A DNA stretch of 64,000 nt from Allobosea sp. (GTDB taxonomy: Bacteria; Pseudomonadota; Alphaproteobacteria; Rhizobiales; Beijerinckiaceae): assembly GCF_017308075.1 (NCBI RefSeq), contig NZ_JAFKFX010000023.1, positions 124,001 to 188,000 on the forward strand. Reading direction: 5' to 3'. Positions 9,267 through 16,910 of this stretch are shown here, in pieces. Every line of letters begins with the position of its first letter. Position 1 is the stretch's first letter. The notes beneath the pieces were generated by a model that was given only the letters and a program-made list of their open reading frames with translations, was not told the origin of the DNA and made no database searches. Made by a program: the position numbers and the translations under genes.

Positions 9267-10229
9267 ATGACGGATATGAAGCGTATCGGAGCGGTGGCGG
9301 GCCTCGGGCTCGCGGCGCTCCTGGCGGCGGGCGGCGCACAGGCGCAGACCAAGCTGACGATCGGCATGTCCGGCTGGACCGGTTTCGCGCCGCTGACGCT
9401 GGCCAAGGAAGCCGGCATCTTCGCGAAGAACGGCCTCGACGTGACGATCAAGAAGATCCCGCAGAAGGACCGTCACCTCGCCATCGCTTCGGGCGATATC
9501 CAGTGCGCCGCGACCACGGTCGAGACCTGGATCGTCTGGGACGCCGCCGGCATCAAGACCAAGCAGATCTTCCAGCTCGACAAGAGCTATGGCGCAGACG
9601 GCATGGCGGTGCGCTCGTCGACGGGCTCGATCAAGGATCTCAAGGGCAAGACGGTCGCCGCCTCGGCGCCGGGAACCTCGCCCTATTTCGCCCTTGCCTG
9701 GTTCCTCAAGGAGAACGGCATGTCGGTGAAGGACGTCAAGGTCGTCAACATGGAGCCGGGTCCGGCGGCCCAGGCCTTCATCGCCGGCCAGAACGACGCC
9801 GCGATGACCTATGAGCCCTATCTCTCGGCAGTGCGCGAGAAGCCCGATTCCGGCAAGATCATCGCCACCACGCTCGACTACCCGATGGTGATGGACACTT
9901 TCGGCTGCACGCCGAAATTCCTGAGCGAGAACGACGCTGCCGCACAGGCGCTGACCAAGAGCTATTTCGAAGCGCTCGAGATGATCAAGGCCGAGAAGGA
10001 CAAGGCTTATGGCATCATGGGCGCCGACGTGAAGCAGTCGGGCGAGCAGTTCGGCAAGTCGGCGGGCTTCCTGCGCTGGTCTGATGCCGAGGGCAACAAG
10101 AAGTTCTTTTCCGGCGACTGGCAGGCCTTCACCAACAAGGCGGCCGATCTCCTGCTCGAGATCGGCCTGATCAAGACGAAGCCCGACATCAACACGCTGG
10201 TCGAGACGAAATACGTCGCCGGCAAGTGA
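9267..10229 (+). CDS. NitT/TauT-type ABC transporter substrate-binding protein
   Basis: Periplasmic NMT1/SsuA-like receptor, 320 residues. An exported leader (MTDMKRIGAVAGLGLAALLA, ending AQAQ) precedes KLTIGMSGWTGFAPLTLAKE and the family patterns GIFAKNGLDVTI, LKGKTVAA and FIAGQNDAAMTYEP. Start at 9267 is set by AGGGGAAGGG just upstream; an in-frame ATG at 9276 and an open frame back to 9147 are less likely. It is the first gene of a four-gene operon (receptor, DNA glycosylase, permease, ATPase), and its stop overlaps the next start (GTGA). Substrates of such systems include nitrate, sulfonates, pyrimidines and polyamines; none is indicated here. Confidence 0.92.
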   Translation: MTDMKRIGAVAGLGLAALLAAGGAQAQTKLTIGMSGWTGFAPLTLAKEAGIFAKNGLDVTIKKIPQKDRHLAIASGDIQCAATTVETWIVWDAAGIKTKQIFQLDKSYGADGMAVRSSTGSIKDLKGKTVAASAPGTSPYFALAWFLKENGMSVKDVKVVNMEPGPAAQAFIAGQNDAAMTYEPYLSAVREKPDSGKIIATTLDYPMVMDTFGCTPKFLSENDAAAQALTKSYFEALEMIKAEKDKAYGIMGADVKQSGEQFGKSAGFLRWSDAEGNKKFFSGDWQAFTNKAADLLLEIGLIKTKPDINTLVETKYVAGK

Positions 10230-10741
10230 GCGATGAAATCCTGCCGGATGTGCTGACCGCCGGTCTGCGTGTCGTGTTCTGCGGCACGCAGGCCGGGGCG
10301 GCTTCCGCCCGGCGGGGCGCCTACTATGCTGGACCCGGCAACAAGTTCTGGAAAACCCTGTTCGAGACCGGGCTGATTCCTCAGCCGCTTGGCCCGGCGG
10401 ATTTCCCGGATCTGCCGCGATACGGCATCGGCTTCACCGATGTCGCGAAGGGGACCTCCGGGCCCGACACGGCATTGATGCGCCAGCATTTCGACATCGC
10501 CGGCTTCTTGGCCAAGCTTCGTCTGCACGCGCCGGCGGTCGTCGCTTTCAATGGCAAGCGTGCTGCTCAGGCAGCGCTGGGAGAGAAGAGGGGACTTAAG
10601 CTCGCCTATGGTCTCCAGCCATCCCTCCTTGTAGGAAGCCGCGTCTTCATTCTGCCTTCCACCTCCGGCGCTGCATCCGGCTTCTGGTCCATCGAGCCCT
10701 GGCACGAACTCGCGGCACTCGTGAAAGAAACGAATTCCTGA
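10226..10741 (+). CDS. mug: Mismatch-specific uracil/thymine DNA glycosylase (Mug/TDG family)
   Basis: Base-excision enzyme of the uracil-DNA glycosylase superfamily, 171 residues. Seen: FCGTQAGAAS at the N-terminal catalytic loop position, AGPGNKFWKTLF, GIGFTDVAKGTS, VVAFNGKRA and the C-terminal PSTSGAA loop that inserts into the DNA. The GxNPG loop of E. coli Mug is replaced by GTQAG, as in the deoxyinosine/uracil-type subgroup. GTG start at 10226 overlaps the receptor stop, and the permease starts two bases after its stop. A DNA-repair gene tightly embedded in an import operon is odd; read-through expression with the transporter is unavoidable. Confidence 0.85.
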   Translation: MSDEILPDVLTAGLRVVFCGTQAGAASARRGAYYAGPGNKFWKTLFETGLIPQPLGPADFPDLPRYGIGFTDVAKGTSGPDTALMRQHFDIAGFLAKLRLHAPAVVAFNGKRAAQAALGEKRGLKLAYGLQPSLLVGSRVFILPSTSGAASGFWSIEPWHELAALVKETNS

Positions 10742-10743
10742 CG

Positions 10744-11517
10744 ATGAAACCCCTCCAGCCGGTCTCCGGCGGCGTCCGCATCGGCTACGGCGTCGCCTTC
10801 TTCGCGCTTTTCGTCGCCTTCTGGTCGGTCGCGACCTTCGGCGGCTTCGTCCAGAAGCTCTTCCTCGCCGACCCGCTGACCATGGTCGCGGAGGGCTGGA
10901 ACCTGCTCACCGTCCACGGCTTCATGTTCGATATCGGCATGACGATCTGGCGCGTACTCGGCGGCTTCGTCCTTGCCGTTCTGGTGGCGCTGCCGCTCGG
11001 CATCCTGATGGGCGCCTACAAGCCGGTCGAGGCCTTCCTCGAGCCCTTCGTCTCCTTCGCGCGCTATCTGCCGGCCTCGGCTTTCATTCCGCTGCTGATC
11101 CTCTGGGCCGGCATAGGCGAGACCCAGAAGCTGCTCGTGATCTTCATCGGCTCGGTCTTCCAGCTGATCCTGATGATCGCGGTCTCGGTCGGCGGGGTCC
11201 GGCGCGATCTGGTCGACGCCGCCTATACGCTGGGGGCGAGCGACGCCTCGGTGGTGCGCCGGGTGCTGCTGCCCAATGCCGCGCCCGAGATCGCCGAGAT
11301 CTTCCGCCTCGTGCTCGGCTGGGCCTGGACCTATGTCATCGTCGCCGAGCTGATCGGCTCCTCCTCCGGCATCGGCCACATGATCGTCGACAGCCAGGCG
11401 CTGCTCAACACCGGGCAGATCATCTTCGGCATCATCGTCATCGGCCTGATCGGCCTGATCTCCGATTTCCTGTTCAAGGCGGTCAACCAGCGCCTGTTTC
11501 CATGGGCGCAGGCATGA
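10744..11517 (+). CDS. ABC transporter permease, NitT/TauT (SsuC/TauC) type
   Basis: Inner-membrane subunit, 257 residues and about six membrane segments, that pairs with the ATPase at 11514 and the receptor at 9267. The cytoplasmic EAA-type loop, where the ATPase docks, is seen as DAAYTLGASDASVVRRVLLP. The ATG lies two bases after the glycosylase stop. The 3' end overlaps the ATPase start as ATGA, so the four genes are one coupled unit. Confidence 0.93.
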   Translation: MKPLQPVSGGVRIGYGVAFFALFVAFWSVATFGGFVQKLFLADPLTMVAEGWNLLTVHGFMFDIGMTIWRVLGGFVLAVLVALPLGILMGAYKPVEAFLEPFVSFARYLPASAFIPLLILWAGIGETQKLLVIFIGSVFQLILMIAVSVGGVRRDLVDAAYTLGASDASVVRRVLLPNAAPEIAEIFRLVLGWAWTYVIVAELIGSSSGIGHMIVDSQALLNTGQIIFGIIVIGLIGLISDFLFKAVNQRLFPWAQA

Positions 11518-12299
11518 GCAAGCTTCTGATCGACCAGGTCGGCAAGGTCTTCCCGGCGCGCGGCAAGGGCGAGCCGACGCGCGCGTTGATGCCGACTTCG
11601 CTGAAGGTCGCCGACAACGACTTCATCACGATCCTCGGTCCTTCCGGCTGCGGGAAGTCGACGCTGCTGCGCATCATCGGCGGGCTCGAGACGGCGAGCG
11701 AGGGCAAGATCCTGCTCGACGGTGCGCCGGTCACCGGGCCGGGAGCCGATCGCGGCTTCGTCTTCCAGAGCTACACGCTCTTTCCCTGGCTGACCGTGGT
11801 CGAGAACATCGCCTTCGGCCTGCGCGAGAAGGGCGTGCCGGAACGCGAGCGGCTCGACATCGCCCGCAAATGGGCGGAGCGCGTCGGTCTTTCCGGCTTC
11901 GTCGATCATTTCCCCAAGCAGCTTTCCGGCGGCATGCAGCAGCGCACCGCGATCGCAAGAGCGCTGGCCAACGATCCAAAAATCCTGCTGCTCGACGAGC
12001 CCTTCGGCGCGCTCGACAACCAGACCCGCGCCCTGATGCAGGAAATGCTGCTCGGCATCTGGGAGCGCGAGCAGAAGACCGTGCTCTTCGTCACTCACGA
12101 CATCGAGGAGGCGATCTTCGTCGGCTCGCGCGTGGTGGTGATGAGTGCGAGGCCGGGCCGGATCAAGGCCGACATCGCCATCGACCTGCCGCATCCGCGC
12201 CCCTACACGATCAAGACCACGCCGGACTTCGTCGCGCTCAAGGAGCGGCTGGTCGAGGAGATCCGTGTCGAGGCCGTGCTGGCGGCCGAGGGACACTGA
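11514..12299 (+). CDS. ABC transporter ATP-binding protein, NitT/TauT (SsuB/TauB) type
   Basis: Cytoplasmic ATPase of the importer, 261 residues. Walker A is GPSGCGKST, the signature LSGGMQQR, Walker B ILLLDEPFGALD, and the H-loop VTHDIEEA. ATG 11514 overlaps the permease stop (ATGA); an alternative in-frame ATG at 11502 would add four residues. The following 12300-12514 gap contains a GC-rich hairpin (about 12375-12400, GCCCC/GGGGC arms) and an imperfect repeat of CCATCTT-CCTGCAAA but no gene. Confidence 0.94.
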   Translation: MSKLLIDQVGKVFPARGKGEPTRALMPTSLKVADNDFITILGPSGCGKSTLLRIIGGLETASEGKILLDGAPVTGPGADRGFVFQSYTLFPWLTVVENIAFGLREKGVPERERLDIARKWAERVGLSGFVDHFPKQLSGGMQQRTAIARALANDPKILLLDEPFGALDNQTRALMQEMLLGIWEREQKTVLFVTHDIEEAIFVGSRVVVMSARPGRIKADIAIDLPHPRPYTIKTTPDFVALKERLVEEIRVEAVLAAEGH

Positions 12300-12514
12300 G
12301 GCGGGCGCCGCGGCCGTACCGCGCTGCGCTTGCGGAGGCGGAGGGCCCGGCGGCACTGGCGACAGGCGAAGCTCGCCCCCATCTTTCCTGCAAATGGGGC
12401 TGGCCGCCGCGATATGCGGTCCGGGTAGAGCAGAATTGCATTGGCCCACCTCCCGCAAGGCGGGGCGCCATTGCCATCTTCGCCTGCAAAGGGGCACTGC
12501 CATGAGGTGGGGCC

Positions 12515-13729
12515 ATGCGCGCACTGATTGCAAGGATGCTGTCCCGGCTGGTCCGGGAGCCTAGGATCGACGTCGTCTTCGCCGATGGATCGCTGCATTC
12601 GGCCGGGTCGGGCTCGACCGCGGCCGTCAGGTTGCGGATCGCCGATCGCGAGACCGAATGGCGGCTCGCGCTCGATCCCGAGCTCGCCCTGGGCGAGGCG
12701 GTGATGGATGGCCGCGTCATCGTCGAGCGCGGCACACTCTATCAATTGCTCGAGGCCCTGGTCTGCGGGCTCTCGCGTCAACCGCCCTCGGCCTGGGCCG
12801 GGGCATTGGGGCGGCTGCGGACTTCGATCCGCCGCATCAAGCAGCACAACACCCCGAGCTGGGCGAAGAGCAACGTCCACCACCATTACGATCTCAAGCG
12901 CGCCTTCTTCGAGCTCTTTCTCGATACGGACCAGCAATATTCCTGCGCCTTCTTCGAGCGGCCGGACGCCACGTTGGAGGAGGCCCAGGAGGCCAAAAAG
13001 CGTCGGATCGCCGCGAAGCTCGCACTGGAGCCCGGCCAGCGGGTTCTCGACATAGGCAGCGGCTGGGGCGGGCTCGGCCTCAGCATCGCCCGCCAGACCG
13101 GCGGCCACGTCACCGGCATCACCCTGTCGGAGGAGCAGTTCGCGCGTTCCAGTGAGCGAGCCGCCGAATCCGGCCTGCCGGTCGAGTTCCGCCTCCAGGA
13201 CTATCGCGACGTGAAGGAGCGCTTCGACCGCGTCGTCTCGGTCGGCATGTTCGAGCATGTCGGTGTCGGCTACTATCGCGATTACTTCCGCAAGATTTCG
13301 GAGCTGCTTGTCGATGATGGCGTCGCGCTGATCCATACGATCGGGCGCGCCACGCCGCCGGGTGCGACCAACCCCTTCATCGCCAAGCACATCTTCCCCG
13401 GCGGCTATATCCCGGCTCTGTCGGAGATATCGGCCGCCGTCGAGAAGGAAGGGCTGGTCATCACCGATGTCGAGGTGCTGCGCCTGCATTACGCCCAGAC
13501 GCTGAAGGCCTGGCGCGAGCGCTTCCTGGCGCGCCGCGGCGAGGCTGTCGCAATGTATGACGAGCGCTTCGCTCGGATGTGGGAATTCTACCTTGCGGCC
13601 TCGGAAGCGAGCTTCCGCTATGACGGGCTGGTGGTCTTCCAGCTCCAGCTCGCCAAGCGCCTCGACACCCTGCCGATGACGCGCGACTACATGGTGCCGG
13701 ACGCAGTCGTCGGGGCCAGGCCGACATAG
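12515..13729 (+). CDS. cfa: Cyclopropane-fatty-acyl-phospholipid synthase
   Basis: Transfers a methylene group from S-adenosylmethionine to unsaturated phospholipid acyl chains at the membrane surface, usually at stationary phase or under acid stress. The 404 residues contain the methyltransferase motif VLDIGSGWGGLGLSIA, the CFA-type VGMFEHVGVGYY and IHTIGR segments, and FPGGYIPALSEI. YDLKRAFFELFLD just before the catalytic domain is also characteristic. An AGGTGG site lies upstream of ATG 12515. The 3' end overlaps the convergent citrate synthase-like gene by 43 bp. No linked regulator. Confidence 0.93.
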   Translation: MRALIARMLSRLVREPRIDVVFADGSLHSAGSGSTAAVRLRIADRETEWRLALDPELALGEAVMDGRVIVERGTLYQLLEALVCGLSRQPPSAWAGALGRLRTSIRRIKQHNTPSWAKSNVHHHYDLKRAFFELFLDTDQQYSCAFFERPDATLEEAQEAKKRRIAAKLALEPGQRVLDIGSGWGGLGLSIARQTGGHVTGITLSEEQFARSSERAAESGLPVEFRLQDYRDVKERFDRVVSVGMFEHVGVGYYRDYFRKISELLVDDGVALIHTIGRATPPGATNPFIAKHIFPGGYIPALSEISAAVEKEGLVITDVEVLRLHYAQTLKAWRERFLARRGEAVAMYDERFARMWEFYLAASEASFRYDGLVVFQLQLAKRLDTLPMTRDYMVPDAVVGARPT

Positions 13730-14844
13730 CGGGCACGCGGCCGGATCAGTCTTCCGGTCTCGTTCTGCTCCAGCGCATGGGCGAGCCAGCCCGTGCAGCG
13801 GGCGGCGGCGAAGATCTGGAAGGGTGCATCCGGCCGCAGTTCGAACCGCGCGGCGAGCGCCGCCAGCGCGAAATCGATGTTCGGCTCCTCACCCGTCAGC
13901 GCGCCGATGGCGGCCTGCGCCTGCGCATAGCCTGACGGTGCCTCGAAGGCTGCGAGCAGCGCCCGCGCCCTGGGATCCCCGTCGGAATAGAGCGGGTGGC
14001 CGAAACCGGGCAGCCCCGCGCCGGTTTCCAGTCGCGCGGCCACGGTCGCCTCCAGCCCGTCGCGTTCAATGTCCCGCATCAGCGCCAGCACGCGCGGCGC
14101 GACGCCGCCATGCAGGGGGCCGGAGAGCGCGGCGAGACCGGCCATGGCGCAGGCGGCGAGCGAGGCGCCGGTCGAGGCAGTGACGCGGGCCGCGAAAGTC
14201 GAGGCGTTGAGTTCATGATCGGCGAGCAGCACCAGCGCCCGCCGGATCGGCTCGGCGCCGTCGGCCTCGCAGCCCCAGGCTCGTGCCAGCCTCGCATGGA
14301 TCGGCCCTGCGCCCGGCCCGCCGGCGATGGCGTCGACCAGCGCGTCGAGCACGGCGGCAGCTTCGAGATAGAGCGCCTTCTTGGCGCGGCCGGCCATTGG
14401 CCGGTCGCTCGCGGCTCGTGCGGCGATGACCGCGAAGACCCGCGCCAGCGGCTCGCCCGGCGGCACGAGCGTCGCCAAAGGGGGGAAGCGCTGCGTGCCG
14501 CAATCCCAGAGCAGGCGCGCGATATCCTCCAGCCTGGCGCTCTCGGCGAGGCGCACCGCATCCTGCCCGCGATACCAGAGCCCGCCGCGCTCGATCGTGG
14601 TGATGCCGGAGGCGAGTACCGGCTCGCCATAGGCGATCGTGTCCTCGGCGATCGCGGCCGGGCGCCGGCCGCGTGCCTTGCGGTGCTCCAGCCGGGCGAC
14701 ATCCTCCGCCCGGTAGAGGCTGCGGCGCGAATCTTCGCTGTCGTCGCGCGCTTCGATCAACCCGCGGCTGACATAGGCATAGAGCGTCTGTGGCTTCAGG
14801 CGCAGCCGCGCCATCGCCTCCTGCGCGGTCAGCCAGTCCTGCAT
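13687..14844 (-). CDS. Citrate synthase family protein with N-terminal HTH domain
   Basis: A 385-residue fusion. Residues about 1-60 form a MerR/helix-turn-helix-17-like DNA-binding domain (WLTAQEAMARLRLKPQTLYA, then a short wing); the remainder is a citrate synthase fold with ADHELNASTFAARV, the catalytic histidines in SGPLHGG and GFGHPLYSDGDPRA, and the catalytic aspartate in NIDF. The coding strand has GGGAGG before ATG 14844. It is divergent from a second citrate synthase paralogue at 14946 across 101 bp holding an AT-rich island. It may be a DNA-binding enzyme controlling the pair, or one subunit of a two-gene enzyme; both are inference. Confidence 0.85.
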   Translation of the reverse strand: MQDWLTAQEAMARLRLKPQTLYAYVSRGLIEARDDSEDSRRSLYRAEDVARLEHRKARGRRPAAIAEDTIAYGEPVLASGITTIERGGLWYRGQDAVRLAESARLEDIARLLWDCGTQRFPPLATLVPPGEPLARVFAVIAARAASDRPMAGRAKKALYLEAAAVLDALVDAIAGGPGAGPIHARLARAWGCEADGAEPIRRALVLLADHELNASTFAARVTASTGASLAACAMAGLAALSGPLHGGVAPRVLALMRDIERDGLEATVAARLETGAGLPGFGHPLYSDGDPRARALLAAFEAPSGYAQAQAAIGALTGEEPNIDFALAALAARFELRPDAPFQIFAAARCTGWLAHALEQNETGRLIRPRARYVGLAPTTASGTM

Positions 14845-14860
14845 GCTCTGCCTCCCACCG

Positions 14861-14890
14861 ATATATATTGATTATATTGTTCAAGATTGA
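14861..14890. promoter_or_regulatory. AT-rich divergent promoter/operator between the two citrate synthase genes
   Basis: The run ATATATATTGATTATATTG (14861-14879) stands out in a GC-rich sequence. It has ATATA/TATAT arms five bases apart and a repeated TATATTG. It is the only promoter-like stretch between the divergent genes and a plausible site for the HTH domain of the leftward protein. Confidence 0.45.
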
Positions 14891-14945
14891 TTGCTGCAAT
14901 GCGGGAGGCGATCTTCGCGGTTACTGTTCCCGAGGAGTTTCCGAT

Positions 14946-16022
14946 ATGTCCGATGGTCTCGATGACGTCGTTGCCGCCCATACCGTGCTCTCGGAGGTCG
15001 ATGGCGCTGCTGGCCGCCTGGTGATCCGCGGCCACAGCCTCGCTGAGCTTGCGGGCCGTACCAGCTTCGAAGAGATGGCGGCGCTGATGCTCGATGGCCT
15101 GCTGCCCGGCCTGCCGCAGGGGCCCGACCTGACGGCAGCGCTTGGCCAGGCCCGCGCCGATCTCTTCGGCATCGTCGAGCGCACCGCGCTGTCGGATGAT
15201 CTCGGGCCGGTCGAGGCCATTCGCGCCTGGACCGCGCAGATCGCCGATGGCGAGGATGGTGAGACCGCACTGAAGCTTCTCGCCGCACCTGCCGTCTTCA
15301 CCGCTGCTGCCGTGCGCAGGCAGCGTGGGCTTCCCGCGATCGTCCCCGATCCGTCGCTGTCGCAGTCGGCCGATACGCTGCGCATGCTGCGCGGCGAGGT
15401 GCCGACGACGGCGCAGGCCGCGGCGCTCGACAGCTATCTCGTCACCGTCGCCGATCACGGCCTCAATGCCTCGACCTTCGCTGCGCGCGTCGTCGCCTCG
15501 ACCCGGGCCGGGCTGGTCTCGGCGGTGCTGGCCGGGATCAGTGCCCTGAAGGGGCCGCTGCATGGCGGCGCGCCGGGGCCGGTGATCGAGATGCTCGACG
15601 CTATCGGCGAGCCCGCAAATGCCCGTCCCTGGCTGGAGGCAGCCTTGGAACGCGGCGAGCGCCTGATGGGCTTCGGTCATCGCATCTATCGCGTCCGCGA
15701 TCCGCGCGCCGATGCGCTGAAGCAGGCGATCACCCGGCTCGGCGCCGATGCTGGACGCCTGCGCCATGCCGAGGCGGTCGAGCAGGCGGCGCTCGCCATC
15801 CTGCGCGAGCGCAAGCCGGGCCGTTCGCTCGAGACCAATGTCGAGTTCTACACGGCGCTGCTGCTGGAGGCGCTCGGCTTCCCGCCGGAGGCCTTCACCT
15901 GCGTCTTCGCCCTCGGCCGCACCACAGGCTGGCTCGCCCATGCCCGCGAGCAGATCGAGACCGGCCGCTTGATCCGGCCGCAATCGGTCTATGTCGGTCC
16001 GCAGCCGAGGCGGGCGGCGTAG
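14946..16022 (+). CDS. Citrate synthase/methylcitrate synthase paralogue
   Basis: A 358-residue condensing enzyme of the citrate synthase fold, expected to join acetyl-CoA (or propionyl-CoA) to oxaloacetate. Seen: ADHGLNASTFAARVVAST, the catalytic histidines in LKGPLHGGAPG and MGFGHRIYRVRDPRA, and the terminal GWLAHAREQIETGRLIRPQS. At the third catalytic position the usual aspartate of NVDFY is glutamate (NVEFYTA), which could lower or change activity. Start at 14946 because GAGGAG lies just upstream; the open frame runs back through the divergent gene. The two paralogues share the C-terminal RLIRP pattern and probably arose by duplication. Confidence 0.85.
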   Translation: MSDGLDDVVAAHTVLSEVDGAAGRLVIRGHSLAELAGRTSFEEMAALMLDGLLPGLPQGPDLTAALGQARADLFGIVERTALSDDLGPVEAIRAWTAQIADGEDGETALKLLAAPAVFTAAAVRRQRGLPAIVPDPSLSQSADTLRMLRGEVPTTAQAAALDSYLVTVADHGLNASTFAARVVASTRAGLVSAVLAGISALKGPLHGGAPGPVIEMLDAIGEPANARPWLEAALERGERLMGFGHRIYRVRDPRADALKQAITRLGADAGRLRHAEAVEQAALAILRERKPGRSLETNVEFYTALLLEALGFPPEAFTCVFALGRTTGWLAHAREQIETGRLIRPQSVYVGPQPRRAA

Positions 16023-16043
16023 GTTCCGGTAGGGCGTGGGGCA

Positions 16044-16174
16044 CCCTTCTCCCGTGTGGGAGAAGGGCAGGGATGAGGGCCCGCCCTTACCGATAGAGGT
16101 CGCAGCGGCGCCGTTGCATTCCAATAACTAGCGGCGGTCCCTCACCCCTACCCCTCTCGCATCCGGGAGAGGGG
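16044..16174. repeat. Two REP-like hairpins
   Basis: CCCTTCTCCC-GTGT-GGGAGAAGGG (16044-16067, 10-bp stem) and CCCCTCTC-N8-GAGAGGGG (16151-16174) flank an unstructured stretch in the convergent gap between the citrate synthase and hutD genes. They belong to the common CCCTCTCCC/GGGAGAGGG type also present at 45252-45274. They may double as terminators. Confidence 0.6.
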
Positions 16175-16187
16175 ATCCCGCGCCTGC

Positions 16188-16748
16188 CTATATTGACGTC
16201 AACCAGATCGCGAAGAGCTCCGCCTGACCGCCGCTCACGGCAAGCTCGACACGACCGGGCGCATCCAAAACCCCGCTGTCGCCGGCGGGTAGCGCCGTGC
16301 CGTTCACCAGCCAGTCGCCGCGACGGGCGACCAGCACCAGCAGGCCCTCGGCTGCGCTGAGCGAGCCTGCGCCTGACAAGCGCTTGACCCGGTGCCGCCA
16401 GCGGCCGCGCCGGCTCATCACGTTGAGATCGTCGATCGGCCCATCGACCAGCAGCCCCTCGACCGCCCGGTCGGCGGCGAAAGGGCAGGGCGCGCTGGCG
16501 CGGTCGAGTTTGATACGCTCGCCATCGCCGAAGGCGAGGGTAATGCCCGAGCCGGTCAGCACCGACAGCGTCCGGTCGATGCCGGGAAAGGACGAGAACG
16601 GCCCGTCTGCGCCCACATGGGCCATGCTGATGCGCCAGTCGAAATCGGCGAGCGAAGCGCCTTCGGGCGAGACGGCGATTTCGGTCGTCGTCCCGCCGCC
16701 GTTCTTCCAAGGCATGGTCCGGCAGTCGGCGGCGCGGATGATGCGCAT
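16188..16748 (-). CDS. hutD: HutD family protein (histidine utilisation)
   Basis: Small cupin-fold protein of 186 residues, found in hut operons and thought to tune histidine catabolism, perhaps by sensing urocanate or formylglutamate; no enzyme activity is established. Family features are the N-terminal MPWKNGGGTTTEIAV, WRISMAHVGADGPFSSFPGIDRTL and LTGSG. ATG 16748 gives the normal N-terminus; the frame is open upstream through the repeat element but not protein-like. It is the last gene of the leftward hut operon, separated from hutU by 162 bp that hold a family B element. Confidence 0.9.
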   Translation of the reverse strand: MRIIRAADCRTMPWKNGGGTTTEIAVSPEGASLADFDWRISMAHVGADGPFSSFPGIDRTLSVLTGSGITLAFGDGERIKLDRASAPCPFAADRAVEGLLVDGPIDDLNVMSRRGRWRHRVKRLSGAGSLSAAEGLLVLVARRGDWLVNGTALPAGDSGVLDAPGRVELAVSGGQAELFAIWLTSI

Positions 16749-16780
16749 GGATCGGTCCTTCGAATTCAAGCGGCCACCCT

Positions 16781-16903
16781 TGTCATTCCGGGGCTCCGCG
16801 CAGCGGAGAACCCGGAACCCACGACTGGGCGAGCCCGACCTGACCATCACGTTGCACCCCGTCATAGGTTTCGGGTTCGCCCTTCGGGCGCCCCGGAATG
16901 ACA
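16781..16903. repeat. Intergenic palindromic element, family B, inside the hut operon
   Basis: TGTCATTCCGGGGC (16781-16794) and GCCCCGGAATGACA (16890-16903) are perfect 14-bp terminal inverted repeats of a 123-bp element between hutU and hutD. The interior has further short stems (GGCTCCGCGCAGCGGAG; GGGTTCGCCCTTCGGGCG). No open reading frame. Related copies are at 47605, 57434 and 61365. Confidence 0.75.
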
Positions 16904-16910
16904 CTCGGGT

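Noticed and set aside
12375-12520. Imperfect direct repeat CCATCTT-CCTGCAAA upstream of cfa as a regulatory site
   Set aside because: Two copies only, with poor spacing and overlapping a likely 3' hairpin; could be chance in a GC-rich gap.
13687-13729. Convergent 43-bp overlap of cfa and the HTH-citrate synthase gene as evidence of a wrong stop
   Set aside because: Both C-termini read as normal family ends; overlap of convergent genes is common in compact genomes.
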